Under the pieces are notes generated by a model that was not told the origin of the DNA, made no database searches, and saw only the letters and a program-made list of their open reading frames with translations. A DNA stretch of 64,000 nt from Agarilytica sp045430345 (lineage in GTDB: Bacteria > Pseudomonadota > Gammaproteobacteria > Pseudomonadales > Cellvibrionaceae), in assembly GCA_045430345.1 (NCBI GenBank), contig JAILXT010000001.1:620001-684000 (forward strand), in the 5' to 3' direction. The translations under genes and the position numbers were made by a program. This document shows, piece after piece, positions 34,955-44,064 of the stretch; positions within the stretch are counted from its first letter, which is position 1; every line of letters begins with the position of its first letter.

Positions 34955-35765
34955 TTATATGACGCACGATAAAGCCAATAATAACGTTAGGCAGGTGTTA
35001 TCTGTTGATCACGTGTCAGTTAAAAAAGAAGAACGTGATCTTCTAAAAAATATTAGTGTCGCACTAAACAATGGTGAAGTACTCGCCATTATTGGCCCAA
35101 ATGGCGCAGGGAAGACGACCTTGCTTAATACTATTTCGGGAGAGTTGATCCCCAATCAAGGCGCTGTTCAGGTATGTGGTCATCGTTTTAATGACTGGGG
35201 AATACCAATACGTGCTAAATCACTGGCGGTGTTACCTCAGTTAAGTCTACTTAATTTCCCATACACTGTTCATGAAGTCGTGAGTTTAGGGCGCACGCCG
35301 CATAGCACCGGCGTCGAAATAGACGATACGATTATTCATGACGCGATGGTCTTGATGGACATTGAATATCTTTCTGAGCGTTTATACCCGCAATTATCGG
35401 GCGGTGAAAAACAGCGTGTGCAATTGGCTAGGGTGATGACGCAGATATGGCGTGACGAGGACGCTGAACAGCGTCTGTTATTACTAGATGAACCCACTAC
35501 AGCGCTCGATATTGCGCATCAACAAATGCTTATGAATGCAGTTGCCACATTTGCTAAAAATGGCGCGGCGGTGTGCATGGTGGTGCACGATGTCAACATT
35601 GCGGCAAATTTTGCGGACAAAGTTATAGCTTTACGAGACGGCGAAACCCTTGCGGTGGGGAAAGCGGAAGAGGTGATTACAGAAGAGGTTATGACCGAAC
35701 TATTTGGTGCAAAGATAGACGTTGTCGAACATCCGAAAACGAAAAAGAAGGTCATTCTTGCATGA
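34941..35765 (+). CDS. btuD: Vitamin B12 ABC transporter ATPase BtuD
   Basis: An ABC ATPase of 274 residues from the ATG at 34941, or 268 from the ATG at 34959; neither has a clear ribosome site, and both fit translational coupling with btuC, whose end it overlaps. Walker A is IIGPNGAGKTTLLN, the Q-loop PQLSLLNFPYTV, the signature PQLSGGEKQRVQLARVM, and Walker B LLLLDEPTTALD, with the switch His in VVHDVN. It resembles the HmuV/BtuD/FecE group. Its stop overlaps the cobU start in ATGA. Confidence 0.92.
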   Translation: MGCNDYMTHDKANNNVRQVLSVDHVSVKKEERDLLKNISVALNNGEVLAIIGPNGAGKTTLLNTISGELIPNQGAVQVCGHRFNDWGIPIRAKSLAVLPQLSLLNFPYTVHEVVSLGRTPHSTGVEIDDTIIHDAMVLMDIEYLSERLYPQLSGGEKQRVQLARVMTQIWRDEDAEQRLLLLDEPTTALDIAHQQMLMNAVATFAKNGAAVCMVVHDVNIAANFADKVIALRDGETLAVGKAEEVITEEVMTELFGAKIDVVEHPKTKKKVILA

Positions 35766-36292
35766 AGGCGTTGATCTTAGGTGGCGCGAGAAGCGGGAAA
35801 AGCCGTTACGCAGAAACACGCGCACGGGAATGCATCTCTGAAGGGTTAACTACCGAGGAAAAGTCGCTGGTATATATCGCGACGGGGTCAGCCGGTGACG
35901 AAGAAATGGCCGCACGGATTAAACACCATCAATTATCACGTGGCGATGATTGGCTATTGATTGAAGAGCCGTTGGATTTGGCTAAGGCCTTAGCGCGAGT
36001 AAACACAAAAAAATACGTAATCGTCATCGACTGCCTAACACTATGGATTACAAATTGTTTGTGTGATGGTCAGTTTGATTTACATCGAAAGAATTTTTTA
36101 GCAAGTATTGCGGAGCATTGCGGGGATGTTTTTATTGTCAGCAATGAGGTTGGGTCCGGTATTGTCCCGCTGGGCGAATTGTCTCGCGAGTTTGTTGATC
36201 AGAGTGGGTGGTTAAACCAAGAGCTTGCGACATTATGCGATCGGGTGAGTTTAATTGTGGCGGGTTTGCCACTGCATTTAAAGGGGGTATAA
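35762..36292 (+). CDS. cobU: Adenosylcobinamide kinase/adenosylcobinamide-phosphate guanylyltransferase
   Basis: A 176-residue bifunctional CobU (CobP). The ATG at 35762 overlaps the btuD stop and directly precedes the nucleotide-binding loop LILGGARSGKSRYAE. A longer frame upstream lies inside btuD and is not used. Other signatures are VYIATGSAGDEEMAARIKHH (the guanylylated His is in this stretch), IVIDCLTLWITNCL, and FIVSNEVGSGIVPLGELSREFVD, split as in the family. It phosphorylates adenosylcobinamide and attaches GMP for CobS. Confidence 0.97.
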   Translation: MKALILGGARSGKSRYAETRARECISEGLTTEEKSLVYIATGSAGDEEMAARIKHHQLSRGDDWLLIEEPLDLAKALARVNTKKYVIVIDCLTLWITNCLCDGQFDLHRKNFLASIAEHCGDVFIVSNEVGSGIVPLGELSREFVDQSGWLNQELATLCDRVSLIVAGLPLHLKGV

Positions 36293-36296
36293 AAAA

Positions 36297-37355
36297 GTGG
36301 ATGGTAAGGGTTCTGAAAAATCGTGGTATTTCGAAGCGGCTAAAACGACAAACCAGAATGATTATGAACGCGCGATTGCCTATCAAAATACACTCACCAA
36401 GCCGCCGGGTTCTTTAGGGGAACTGGAAAGTATCGCCACACGTTTTTGTGCTTTCCAAGCGACATTAACCCCGAAAATAGAAAAGGTGTGTGTTCGTGTA
36501 TTTGCGGGTGATCACGGAATTTGTGCGCAAGGTGTTTCAGCTTTCCCTCAAATTGTGACTACCCAAATGATTGAAAACTTTGTGCGTGGTGGCGCGGCCA
36601 TCAGTGTGTTAAGTCAGCAGCTTAACGCGGATTTTTCTGTGGTGAACATGGGACTCGCCAATCCTCTCATTAGCGAAGAGGGCGTAGTGGATGCCGCTGT
36701 CGCAAATGGCACGAAGGATTTTTCAATCGAGCCCGCGATGAGCATTGATGAGTGTGAACAGGCTTTGGCTGCGGGTCGGTATGCCATTGGTGCTGCTGAT
36801 TTATTTATTGGCGGTGAAATGGGCATCGGCAACACGACTGCCGCGACCGCTATTTACAGTCTTTTGCTTGATCGTCCTGTCGCCGCCACCGTCGGGCCTG
36901 GAACCGGGTTAGACGCTGCCGGTGTTAGCAAAAAACAACGAGTGATTGAGGCCGCGATCAATTTACATGGGGATCATATTGATTCCGCGTTTTCAGTGCT
37001 ACGGGTATTCGGTGGTTTTGAAATAGCGGCGCTCACAGGGGCGTATATTCGCTGTGCACAAGAAGGTATACCGGTTTTGGTTGATGGGTTTATTAGTACA
37101 GCCGCAGCGTTATTGGCGGATAAACTGAACCCCAGTGTACGGCCATGGTTATTGTTTGCGCATCAGTCCGCAGAGCCGGCGCATAAACTTGCGATGCAAT
37201 ATTTTGATGCGCGTCCAATACTTAATTTGGGTATGCGTTTAGGAGAAGGGAGCGGTGCTGCGGTAGCGGTTTCTATCGTTAACAGTGCGCTTGTCTTACA
37301 TAGTGGTATGGCTACTTTTGCTCAAGCGGGTGTGAGTACCGGTGAAGAGACGTAG
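36297..37355 (+). CDS. cobT: Nicotinate-nucleotide--dimethylbenzimidazole phosphoribosyltransferase
   Basis: A 352-residue CobT that makes alpha-ribazole phosphate from the lower-ligand base and nicotinate mononucleotide. It starts at a GTG behind AAAGGGGG. Motifs are LTKPPGSLGELE, VFAGDHGICAQGVSAFPQ, GEMGIGNTTAATAI, and the C-terminal LGMRLGEGSGAAVA with the catalytic Glu. No DMB-synthesis gene (bluB or bza) is present in the window, so the base is made elsewhere or scavenged. Confidence 0.97.
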   Translation: MDGKGSEKSWYFEAAKTTNQNDYERAIAYQNTLTKPPGSLGELESIATRFCAFQATLTPKIEKVCVRVFAGDHGICAQGVSAFPQIVTTQMIENFVRGGAAISVLSQQLNADFSVVNMGLANPLISEEGVVDAAVANGTKDFSIEPAMSIDECEQALAAGRYAIGAADLFIGGEMGIGNTTAATAIYSLLLDRPVAATVGPGTGLDAAGVSKKQRVIEAAINLHGDHIDSAFSVLRVFGGFEIAALTGAYIRCAQEGIPVLVDGFISTAAALLADKLNPSVRPWLLFAHQSAEPAHKLAMQYFDARPILNLGMRLGEGSGAAVAVSIVNSALVLHSGMATFAQAGVSTGEET

Positions 37356-37421
37356 CCCTGGGTATTTAATTACAGCGTTGTGCGTTTGTGGGTTATCAAG
37401 CCGATATAAAGTGAGCATCAT

Positions 37422-38123
37422 ATGACCACAGAATATGAAACCACCACCTTGGATCTATTGCGTCATGGTGAATGTGAGGGCGGGCATATTTTTCGTGGTA
37501 CAACGGACGTGCCCTTATTGTCTTCTGGTTTTTCTCTGATGAAGGCTGTGTCTCATGAGGTGGTTAGCGCAACCGGTGGCTGGGATGTCGTAATCTCTTC
37601 ACCAAAACGCCGTTGTCTTGCGTTCGCGGAATCCCTCACAAAAGAGTTTGATATTACGCTTGTTGTTGAGCCCTTACTGGCTGAAATGAATTTTGGCGAT
37701 TGGGAGGGAAAGGAAATTGCACAAGTGTGGAACGATTACCCTGAACAAATGGCGCAGTGGAGCGGAAACCCTTCGGCATTTACACCGCCAAAAGGGGAGT
37801 CAATTACCTCTGTGTCCGCGCGTGTAAAGCAGCTCTATCTTCAATTGCTTGAGCAGTACCAGTCGCAACGCATTTTACTTGTGACTCATGGAGGTATTAT
37901 TCGCGTATTTCTGGCGCACTTGCTCAATATGCCATTAGCAAACGTAAATCGGTTTGATGTGCCTTACGCTGCAATTTCCCGGTTTTCAATATTCCACAGT
38001 GATCAGGACGATGTCGTAAAGCTCATCGCGCATAATTTTTGTGATCATCGTCGATCTATGCCTAGTTTTATTGAAGGCGATTCTTCGGATGTTGTTGATG
38101 AGACGGATCAACCTACTCGGTAA
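37422..38123 (+). CDS. cobC: Alpha-ribazole phosphatase, histidine phosphatase family
   Basis: A 233-residue phosphoglycerate-mutase-like phosphatase. The phosphohistidine motif is LDLLRHGECEGG, with FRGTTDVPLLSSG, the acid/base Glu in AEMNFGDWEGKE, and the second His in LLVTHGGIIRVFL. In the B12 context it is expected to remove the phosphate from alpha-ribazole phosphate or adenosylcobalamin phosphate (CobC in Salmonella naming). The C-terminal 30 residues are acidic and variable. It starts 66 bases after cobT and ends two bases before cobS. Confidence 0.92.
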   Translation: MTTEYETTTLDLLRHGECEGGHIFRGTTDVPLLSSGFSLMKAVSHEVVSATGGWDVVISSPKRRCLAFAESLTKEFDITLVVEPLLAEMNFGDWEGKEIAQVWNDYPEQMAQWSGNPSAFTPPKGESITSVSARVKQLYLQLLEQYQSQRILLVTHGGIIRVFLAHLLNMPLANVNRFDVPYAAISRFSIFHSDQDDVVKLIAHNFCDHRRSMPSFIEGDSSDVVDETDQPTR

Positions 38124-38125
38124 CG

Positions 38126-38911
38126 ATGACACCTATGCAATATTTTCATGCCTTGCTCCTCGCGCTTACCTTATTGACGCGTATTCCTGTACCAGCAGGG
38201 CTGTTTCCTAATGAGGTGACCAACAAAACAAAAAGCCTTTCTACGTTATTTTATCCATTTGTTGGATTGATCGTTGGGGCATTTGTAGGTCTGATTTATT
38301 ACGTTGTGCCTTTTGTTATTGGTGATGAAGTCCCAGCGCTTGTTGTAGCCAGTGTAGTTCTGACGTTTTGGGTTGTCGTTACGGGCGCATTACATTTGGA
38401 CGGGGTTGCGGATTCAACCGATGCGGCATTTGCCTCCCATAAAGATCATGAAAGAACGTTATCTGTGTTTAAAGACCCACAAGCGGGGCCTATGGCGGTT
38501 GTCAGTGTATGTTTGGTGCTGATGCTAAAGCTTTCGTTACTTTCCGCGTTTGTACTTAACGAAAATGCATTTCTGGTTATCGTTATTTCCACGACGCTGT
38601 CTCGTTTAGCTGCATTGCTTTTTATGTTAATCACTCCCTATCAGAGTGTTCAAGGTATTGCCTCGGGTATTCAGTTATCTGGATTTAAAATTAAGATATG
38701 GCTGATTAGCGGCGTTACGTTATGTTGCTTTATCTCGATCACATCTTTTTGGTTGATTGCGTTGTTGATCTTGATTCTGGCTGTATGGGTTTATTATTGG
38801 CGTAGATTTTGGTTGAGAAAAATTGAGGGGTATACGGGAGACTGTGTTGGCGCATTGATTGAGGTGGCTGAGGTGCTTTGTTTGTTTGTCTGCTTAAGTA
38901 CGTTTTCATGA
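38126..38911 (+). CDS. cobS: Adenosylcobinamide-GDP ribazoletransferase (cobalamin synthase)
   Basis: A 261-residue integral membrane enzyme that joins adenosylcobinamide-GDP with alpha-ribazole. It has about six transmembrane helices. Family motifs are ALTLLTRIPVPAGLF at the N-terminus, and GALHLDGVADSTDAAFASHKDHERTL-like with FKDPQAGPMAVV in the active-site loop. The C-terminal region holds the GYTGDCVGALIEVAEV motif. It is spaced two bases from the phosphatase gene and 34 from cbiB. Confidence 0.96.
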   Translation: MTPMQYFHALLLALTLLTRIPVPAGLFPNEVTNKTKSLSTLFYPFVGLIVGAFVGLIYYVVPFVIGDEVPALVVASVVLTFWVVVTGALHLDGVADSTDAAFASHKDHERTLSVFKDPQAGPMAVVSVCLVLMLKLSLLSAFVLNENAFLVIVISTTLSRLAALLFMLITPYQSVQGIASGIQLSGFKIKIWLISGVTLCCFISITSFWLIALLILILAVWVYYWRRFWLRKIEGYTGDCVGALIEVAEVLCLFVCLSTFS

Positions 38912-38945
38912 AGCATTTATGATGAAGAGCACCCACTAAATTTTT

Positions 38946-39974
38946 ATGTCTATTTCTGTTGTGTTAGCCGCGCTTTTTGATTTTATCTTTGGTGAGCCAA
39001 AATGTTTTCACCCTTTGGTGGGGTTTGGAAAAGTTGTTCGCGTTGTTGAAGCGTCGTTTAGACGGTCGGGCACGCATGTGAAGCAGATGTGGATGGGGGC
39101 AGTTGCTTGGGGCGTGTTAGTGCTGCCTGTTGTTGCGGCCAGTATGTACATCCAAGGGGTTTTGTTTTCGCTCGATTTTCAGCCATTGGATATTGATGCG
39201 GGTTCTTTTCTTCCGGGTATCGATGATTTCCTTCCCCCAGGTTTCACAGATTTAAATATCGGTATCGTGGGTCTGGTTTTTGAGGTGGCCGTAGTGTATT
39301 TCTGTATTGCCCACAAAAGTTTGTTTTCCCATATTCGTGAAATATATTGGCCTTTGGAAAATAACGAACTCATCTCTGCCCGTGAATCGTTATCTCGTGT
39401 GGTCAGTCGTGATACATCATCGCTTAATGAACTGGGGGTCCGAAAGGCGGCAATTGAATCAGCATTGGAAAATGGTTCTGATGCGGTGTTCGCACCTATC
39501 TTTTGGTTTTTGGTTGCGGGTGTTCCCGGCGTAATTTTATATCGATTAGCGAATACGTTGGATGCGATGTGGGGCTATAAAAACGCACGTTATTACTATT
39601 TTGGCCGTTTCGCGGCGCGTGTCGATGATGTTTTAAATTGGGTGCCTGCCCGTTTAGTCGCAGTAAGTTACGGGCTTGTGGGGCACTTACGTCATGCGTT
39701 TTGGGCCTGGTCCCATCAGGCGGCGTTGTGTAGCAGTCCTAATGCGGGGCCAGTGATGTCCGCTGGGGCGGGGGCTTTATCGATTCGTATTGGTGGCAAC
39801 GCGGTTTATCATGGTAAGGAGGAAACACGGCCTGAGCTTGGCGTAGGGGACGAACCGGTAAACGCTGATATCCTGCGTACCTTAGGTTTACTCAATAAGA
39901 CCTTGTTCTTGTGGTGTGCGCTAATCGTGTTCGGAGAAATCGTGTTTATGTCGTTGGTGCTGTCTCATGTCTGA
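38946..39974 (+). CDS. cbiB: Adenosylcobinamide-phosphate synthase CbiB
   Basis: A 342-residue membrane protein that amidates cobyric acid with aminopropanol phosphate. Motifs include LAALFDFIFGEPKCFHPLVGFG near the N-terminus, LSRVVSRDTSSLNELGVRKAAIESALENGSDAVFAPIFWF-type sequence within residues 155-205, and NTLDAMWGYKNARYYYFGRFAARVDDVLNWVPAR-type sequence within 210-245. This is the step that re-arms cobyric acid made by cobQ or CbiZ. It overlaps the cobD start by eight bases. Confidence 0.95.
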   Translation: MSISVVLAALFDFIFGEPKCFHPLVGFGKVVRVVEASFRRSGTHVKQMWMGAVAWGVLVLPVVAASMYIQGVLFSLDFQPLDIDAGSFLPGIDDFLPPGFTDLNIGIVGLVFEVAVVYFCIAHKSLFSHIREIYWPLENNELISARESLSRVVSRDTSSLNELGVRKAAIESALENGSDAVFAPIFWFLVAGVPGVILYRLANTLDAMWGYKNARYYYFGRFAARVDDVLNWVPARLVAVSYGLVGHLRHAFWAWSHQAALCSSPNAGPVMSAGAGALSIRIGGNAVYHGKEETRPELGVGDEPVNADILRTLGLLNKTLFLWCALIVFGEIVFMSLVLSHV

Positions 39975-41088
39975 CCCCGTAGACTTTCATTGTATGCCCA
40001 ATGTGTTCAGGTGTAACGATGTCGGAATAAGTGATTCGCAAGCACAAATAAACGCAATAAAAAAACGGCTTACGCGTGAAGGTTTGCCGGCTCATGGCGG
40101 TGATCTAGACTGGGCGAGTAAAGTATTTGGACGCAAAAAAGACGATTGGGTGGATGTGTCCACGGGTGTGAGCCCTTGGTCCTGGCCAGTCCCGGATATT
40201 CCCAAATCTGTCTGGCAGTCGCTGCCAGCTTCATGTGAGCGCTTGGTGGTGGCGGCGAGTCATTATTACGGTTGCGCGCAACATCGGCTTACCCCAATAC
40301 CGGGGTCGCAGTATGCGATCAGTCGAGTTCCCATGTTTGTGCCCAAAGGCCACGTAGCATTACCGTTGGTGGGTTACCAGGAACATCGTCTTGCGTGGGA
40401 AAAACATGGCCACTGCGTTGAAACCTATAACGACATGGATTCGCTTGAGGCCCTAGTGGAACAGGGGAGCGTTGAATATGCGGTCATTATTAATCCCAAT
40501 AACCCCAGTGGTGAGCGTGCTGCTGTTGAAGTGATTGCACATATCGCCAAAAACCTTGCGGCGCAACATCCAGATAGTCTGCTGATGGTTGATGAAGCCT
40601 TCATGGATACCGCGCCTGATCAGTCGTGTATATCATTAGGCGCGGCTAATATTTTGGTACTCCGCTCAATTGGTAAGTTTTTCGGCTTGGCGGGTTTACG
40701 GCTGGGCTTTATTGTTGGGTCCTCACGGTGGTGTAAGATCTTTGAGGGCGAAATTTCACCCTGGTTGATTAGCCACCCTGCGATATACCTTGGTGAAAAA
40801 GCATTGCGTGACGAGGCGTGGATAACTTCCCAAAAACGACGCGTTGAAGAAGGGTCTCGAATACTGCTAGACCTTCTGTCCTCGCGGTATGAATCGCCGA
40901 TAGCGACGGACTTGTTCGTCAGCGTGTCGGGCAGGGCTGACACCCTCTTGGATGATTTTATCGGCTTTGGTGTACAAGGTGTGTTAACACGCTTCATATC
41001 ATCGACTGATAACACAGGTTTACTACGTTTTGGTTTGCCGGGTGATCGGTTTCAAACATTTTTAGAAAGGTTAAAGCTTGTATGCTAG
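39967..41088 (+). CDS. cobD: L-threonine-O-3-phosphate decarboxylase
   Basis: A 373-residue PLP enzyme of the histidinol-phosphate aminotransferase fold that supplies aminopropanol phosphate for CbiB. Motifs are HGGDLDWASKVFG and DVSTGVSPWSWPVP near the N-terminus, INPNNPSGE, LLMVDEAFMD, and the Schiff-base Lys in RSIGKFFGLAGLRLGF. It has roughly 35 extra N-terminal residues compared with Salmonella CobD, so a later start is possible, though the ATG overlapping cbiB supports coupling. It overlaps btuF by seven bases. Called CobC in Pseudomonas denitrificans nomenclature. Confidence 0.92.
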   Translation: MSDPVDFHCMPNVFRCNDVGISDSQAQINAIKKRLTREGLPAHGGDLDWASKVFGRKKDDWVDVSTGVSPWSWPVPDIPKSVWQSLPASCERLVVAASHYYGCAQHRLTPIPGSQYAISRVPMFVPKGHVALPLVGYQEHRLAWEKHGHCVETYNDMDSLEALVEQGSVEYAVIINPNNPSGERAAVEVIAHIAKNLAAQHPDSLLMVDEAFMDTAPDQSCISLGAANILVLRSIGKFFGLAGLRLGFIVGSSRWCKIFEGEISPWLISHPAIYLGEKALRDEAWITSQKRRVEEGSRILLDLLSSRYESPIATDLFVSVSGRADTLLDDFIGFGVQGVLTRFISSTDNTGLLRFGLPGDRFQTFLERLKLVC

Positions 41089-41984
41089 TACGTAATACGC
41101 ATTACCCATTGGCAGCGGTGTTTCTGTTTTTTTGGGTGGCGATAACGTTAACACCACGAGCGTGGTCCGAAATTCACGTGGTGGATTACCTTGATCGTGA
41201 CGTGCGCCTGGATAAGCCAGCAGAGCGCATCGTCGCCCTGGCGCCCCATATCGTGGAAAACCTGTTTTCCGCAGGCGCCGGAGATAAAATCGTGGGCGCA
41301 GTTGATTATTGTGACTACCCAGAAGCGGCACTTAGTATTCCGAGGGTTGGGGCGATTAGTACCTATAGCCTCGAAACAATCGTCAGTCTAAAACCTGACT
41401 TGGTAGTGATTTGGGGCTCTGGTAGCGCAAAGAAGGTGATGAAGAAGCTGATATCTTTGGGTTTTAATGTTTATGCCAGCTCGCCTCATGTGCTTGAGGA
41501 TGTGGCGCGTTCGATTCGCGATTTTGGTGTACTCGCTGGCACGTCTGAATATGCAGAGCGCAACGCACGTGTTTTTGAAGAAAAGTTGGCGCGTTTAAAA
41601 GCGCAGTATTCGGGCAAGCGACAAGTGGGTACGTTTTACCAGGTGTGGGACGACCCGATGCAAACCATTAACGACAAAGCCTTTATCAGTGATGTTATTA
41701 AGTTGTGCGGTGGGCGTAATGTCTTCGGCGATGCGATCTCGTCAGCCCCTAAAATCAGTGTTGAATCCGTGCTTCAGCGCAATCCAGAAGCCATTATCGC
41801 CAGCGGCATGCAGGACGAGCGCCCTGACTGGCTTGATGCATGGAAGCGCTGGGAAGGCATATCAGCCGTTAAACGCGGTAACCTCTTCTATGTCCCGCCG
41901 GATATCATCCAGCGGCACTCGGCGCGTATAGCCGAAGGTGCGCAGATTATCTGTGAACAACTTGATTCTGCTCGTCTCAAATAA
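41082..41984 (+). CDS. btuF: Periplasmic cobalamin-binding protein BtuF
   Basis: A 300-residue substrate-binding protein with an N-terminal signal peptide (hydrophobic LAAVFLFFWVAITL, cut near RAWSE). Its two-lobe helical-backbone fold is shown by RIVALAPHIVENLFSAGAG, VGAVDYCDYPEAA, LKPDLVVIWGSG, and the C-terminal IQRHSARIAEGAQIICEQL. It completes the BtuCDF importer and is the last gene of the riboswitch operon. The next gene begins 38 bases on, and I see no terminator between, so read-through into the MoxR gene is possible. Confidence 0.93.
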   Translation: MLVRNTHYPLAAVFLFFWVAITLTPRAWSEIHVVDYLDRDVRLDKPAERIVALAPHIVENLFSAGAGDKIVGAVDYCDYPEAALSIPRVGAISTYSLETIVSLKPDLVVIWGSGSAKKVMKKLISLGFNVYASSPHVLEDVARSIRDFGVLAGTSEYAERNARVFEEKLARLKAQYSGKRQVGTFYQVWDDPMQTINDKAFISDVIKLCGGRNVFGDAISSAPKISVESVLQRNPEAIIASGMQDERPDWLDAWKRWEGISAVKRGNLFYVPPDIIQRHSARIAEGAQIICEQLDSARLK

Positions 41985-42022
41985 TACCGTATCACCCCAA
42001 TACGTGATTATGAGAGGTTTCA

Positions 42023-42868
42023 ATGGCTTTCGAGAGTACTAACCGCTACGTCGTAACTGAAGAACTTAAGATGGCCGTTGACGCTACCGTACTACTGGAG
42101 CGCCCTTTATTGGTTAAGGGCGAGCCTGGCACTGGGAAGACAATGTTGGCCGAGGAGGTAGCGAACAGTTTAGGTAAGCGCCTGATCCAGTGGCACATTA
42201 AGTCGACCACTAAGGCACAGCAGGGGCTTTATGAATACGATGCCGTTTCTAGGTTGCGGGATTCTCAGTTAGGCGAAGATCGTGTTCACGATATCAAAAA
42301 CTACATCAAACATGGCAAGCTCTGGGAGGCCTTCGCTGCCGACGAACAAGTTGTGCTGCTGATTGATGAGATAGACAAAGCCGACATTGAATTTCCAAAC
42401 GATCTATTGGTCGAGTTGGATAAAATGGAGTTCTTCGTTTACGAAACAGGCGAGACCATCAAAGCTAAACATCGTCCCATTGTGATCATTACGTCTAATA
42501 ATGAGAAAGAGCTGCCCGATGCGTTTCTTCGCAGGTGTTTCTTCCATTACATTAACTTCCCCGATATAGATACCCTTAAAGCGATCGTTGACGTCCACTA
42601 TCCGTCGATTAAACCACAGCTCATATCCGATGCTTTGGATGTGTTTTTCGATGTGCGTAATGTCCCTGGCCTTAAAAAGAAACCTTCCACATCGGAGTTA
42701 ATTGACTGGTTGAAATTACTACTGGCGGACGATATTCCGGAAGATGTATTACGAAATCACGATCCGAAATCGGCTATCCCACCGCTTTATGGGGCCTTAC
42801 TAAAAAATGAACAAGACGTTCATATGCTGGATCGCTTAGCCTTTATGACGCGCCGTAGCGAACGTTAA
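42023..42868 (+). CDS. MoxR-type AAA+ ATPase
   Basis: A 281-residue single-domain AAA+ protein. Walker A is LLVKGEPGTGKTMLAEE (P-loop about 33-40), Walker B QVVLLIDEIDKAD, sensor-1 IVIITSNNEKELPDAFLRRCFF with the arginine finger. No cofactor-binding or membrane part is visible. MoxR ATPases act as chaperones for cofactor insertion or complex assembly, usually with a von Willebrand A partner, which here starts 20 bases downstream. It closely resembles the CoxD-like subgroup. The target complex is not encoded nearby, so its role is unknown. Confidence 0.9.
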   Translation: MAFESTNRYVVTEELKMAVDATVLLERPLLVKGEPGTGKTMLAEEVANSLGKRLIQWHIKSTTKAQQGLYEYDAVSRLRDSQLGEDRVHDIKNYIKHGKLWEAFAADEQVVLLIDEIDKADIEFPNDLLVELDKMEFFVYETGETIKAKHRPIVIITSNNEKELPDAFLRRCFFHYINFPDIDTLKAIVDVHYPSIKPQLISDALDVFFDVRNVPGLKKKPSTSELIDWLKLLLADDIPEDVLRNHDPKSAIPPLYGALLKNEQDVHMLDRLAFMTRRSER

Positions 42869-42888
42869 ATGCGAAAAACCATCTACAT

Positions 42889-44064
42889 ATGCTAATTAAT
42901 TTTTTCACAGAGCTTAAACATGCGAAAGTGCCGGTTTCCCTAACTGAGCTATTGATCTTAATTGAGGCCCTTCAGGCACGTTTGGCGTTTGGCAGTATTG
43001 ATGATTTTTATCTGTTGGCGCGAACGATCATGGTCAAAGATGAGAAATATTATGATCGCTTTGATCTCGCTTTTTCTGCATATTTTAATGGTATTCAAAA
43101 TCTAGACAATATTCTCGATAAGCTTATTCCTGAAGATTGGGTTAGATCTGAATTTTTAAAAACCCTCACGGATGCAGAGAAAGCCAAAATTCAGTCACTA
43201 GGAGGCTTGGATGAATTGATAAAGGCTTTCAAAGAGCGGCTCGAAGAACAAACGAAACGTCATCAGGGCGGGAGTAAGTGGATAGGAACGGGGGGTACAT
43301 CCCCGTTCGGCAATAGTGGGTTTAACCCAGAAGGTGTTCGTGTAGGCGGTGACAGCAAGAATAAGTCCGCAGTCAAGGTGTGGGAGAAACGCGAATTCAA
43401 AAATCTTGACGATAGTGTTGAGCTGGGCACTCGCAATATTAAGGTCGCGCTTAAAAAGCTGCGAAAATTTGCGCGTGCGGGCGCGGCGGATGAATTGGAT
43501 TTGGATGATACGATTTCGTCTACTGCACGCAATGCAGGCTTTCTTGACTTAAAAATGGTGCCTGAACGTCACAATGCTGTAAAGGTGCTGTTGTTTTTCG
43601 ATGTGGGCGGTTCGATGGATCCGTTTGTATCCATTTGTGAAGAGCTATTTTCAGCTTGCCGTAGCGAGTTTAAACATATGGAGTATTTTTATTTTCATAA
43701 TTTTATCTATGAAAATGTATGGCAAGACAATAATCGTCGGCGTTCTGAATCCACAGCGCTTATGGATGTGTTGCATAAGTATTCCAAAGACTATCGTGTG
43801 ATCTTTGTGGGGGATGCGTCCATGTCTCCCTATGAAATAGTCAGCCAATATGGTTGCGTTGAAGATATGAATGATGTGCCTGGTGCTCAGTGGATGGGGA
43901 AGGTGACCGAGCATTTCGATAAAGTTGTTTGGTTAAACCCGGTTGCAGAACGTTTCTGGGGGTACACGCATTCAATCGGTATTACGAGCAAATTACTTGA
44001 GAATAAAATGTTCCCTCTTACTATTACGGGCTTAACGAAAAGTATCGCGTATCTCTCGCGCTAG
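42889..44064 (+). CDS. VWA-domain protein, CoxE-like partner of the MoxR ATPase
   Basis: A 391-residue cytoplasmic protein. Residues 1-120 are helical (ILIEALQARLAFGSIDDFYLLARTIMV), then a Gly-rich linker with GGSKWIGTGGTSPFGNSGFNP (about 126-146). The von Willebrand A domain starts near 225 with the metal-site motif LLFFDVGGSMDPF, where Gly replaces the usual first Ser, and continues to IFVGDASMSPYEI. The pairing with a MoxR gene is the standard layout of MoxR-VWA chaperone systems. It ends 447 bases before the next gene. Confidence 0.88.
   Translation: MLINFFTELKHAKVPVSLTELLILIEALQARLAFGSIDDFYLLARTIMVKDEKYYDRFDLAFSAYFNGIQNLDNILDKLIPEDWVRSEFLKTLTDAEKAKIQSLGGLDELIKAFKERLEEQTKRHQGGSKWIGTGGTSPFGNSGFNPEGVRVGGDSKNKSAVKVWEKREFKNLDDSVELGTRNIKVALKKLRKFARAGAADELDLDDTISSTARNAGFLDLKMVPERHNAVKVLLFFDVGGSMDPFVSICEELFSACRSEFKHMEYFYFHNFIYENVWQDNNRRRSESTALMDVLHKYSKDYRVIFVGDASMSPYEIVSQYGCVEDMNDVPGAQWMGKVTEHFDKVVWLNPVAERFWGYTHSIGITSKLLENKMFPLTITGLTKSIAYLSR

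Noticed and set aside
35573..35761. Longer cobU frame starting inside btuD
   Set aside because: CobU proteins begin at the P-loop region; the ATG at 35762 overlapping the btuD stop is the normal coupled start.
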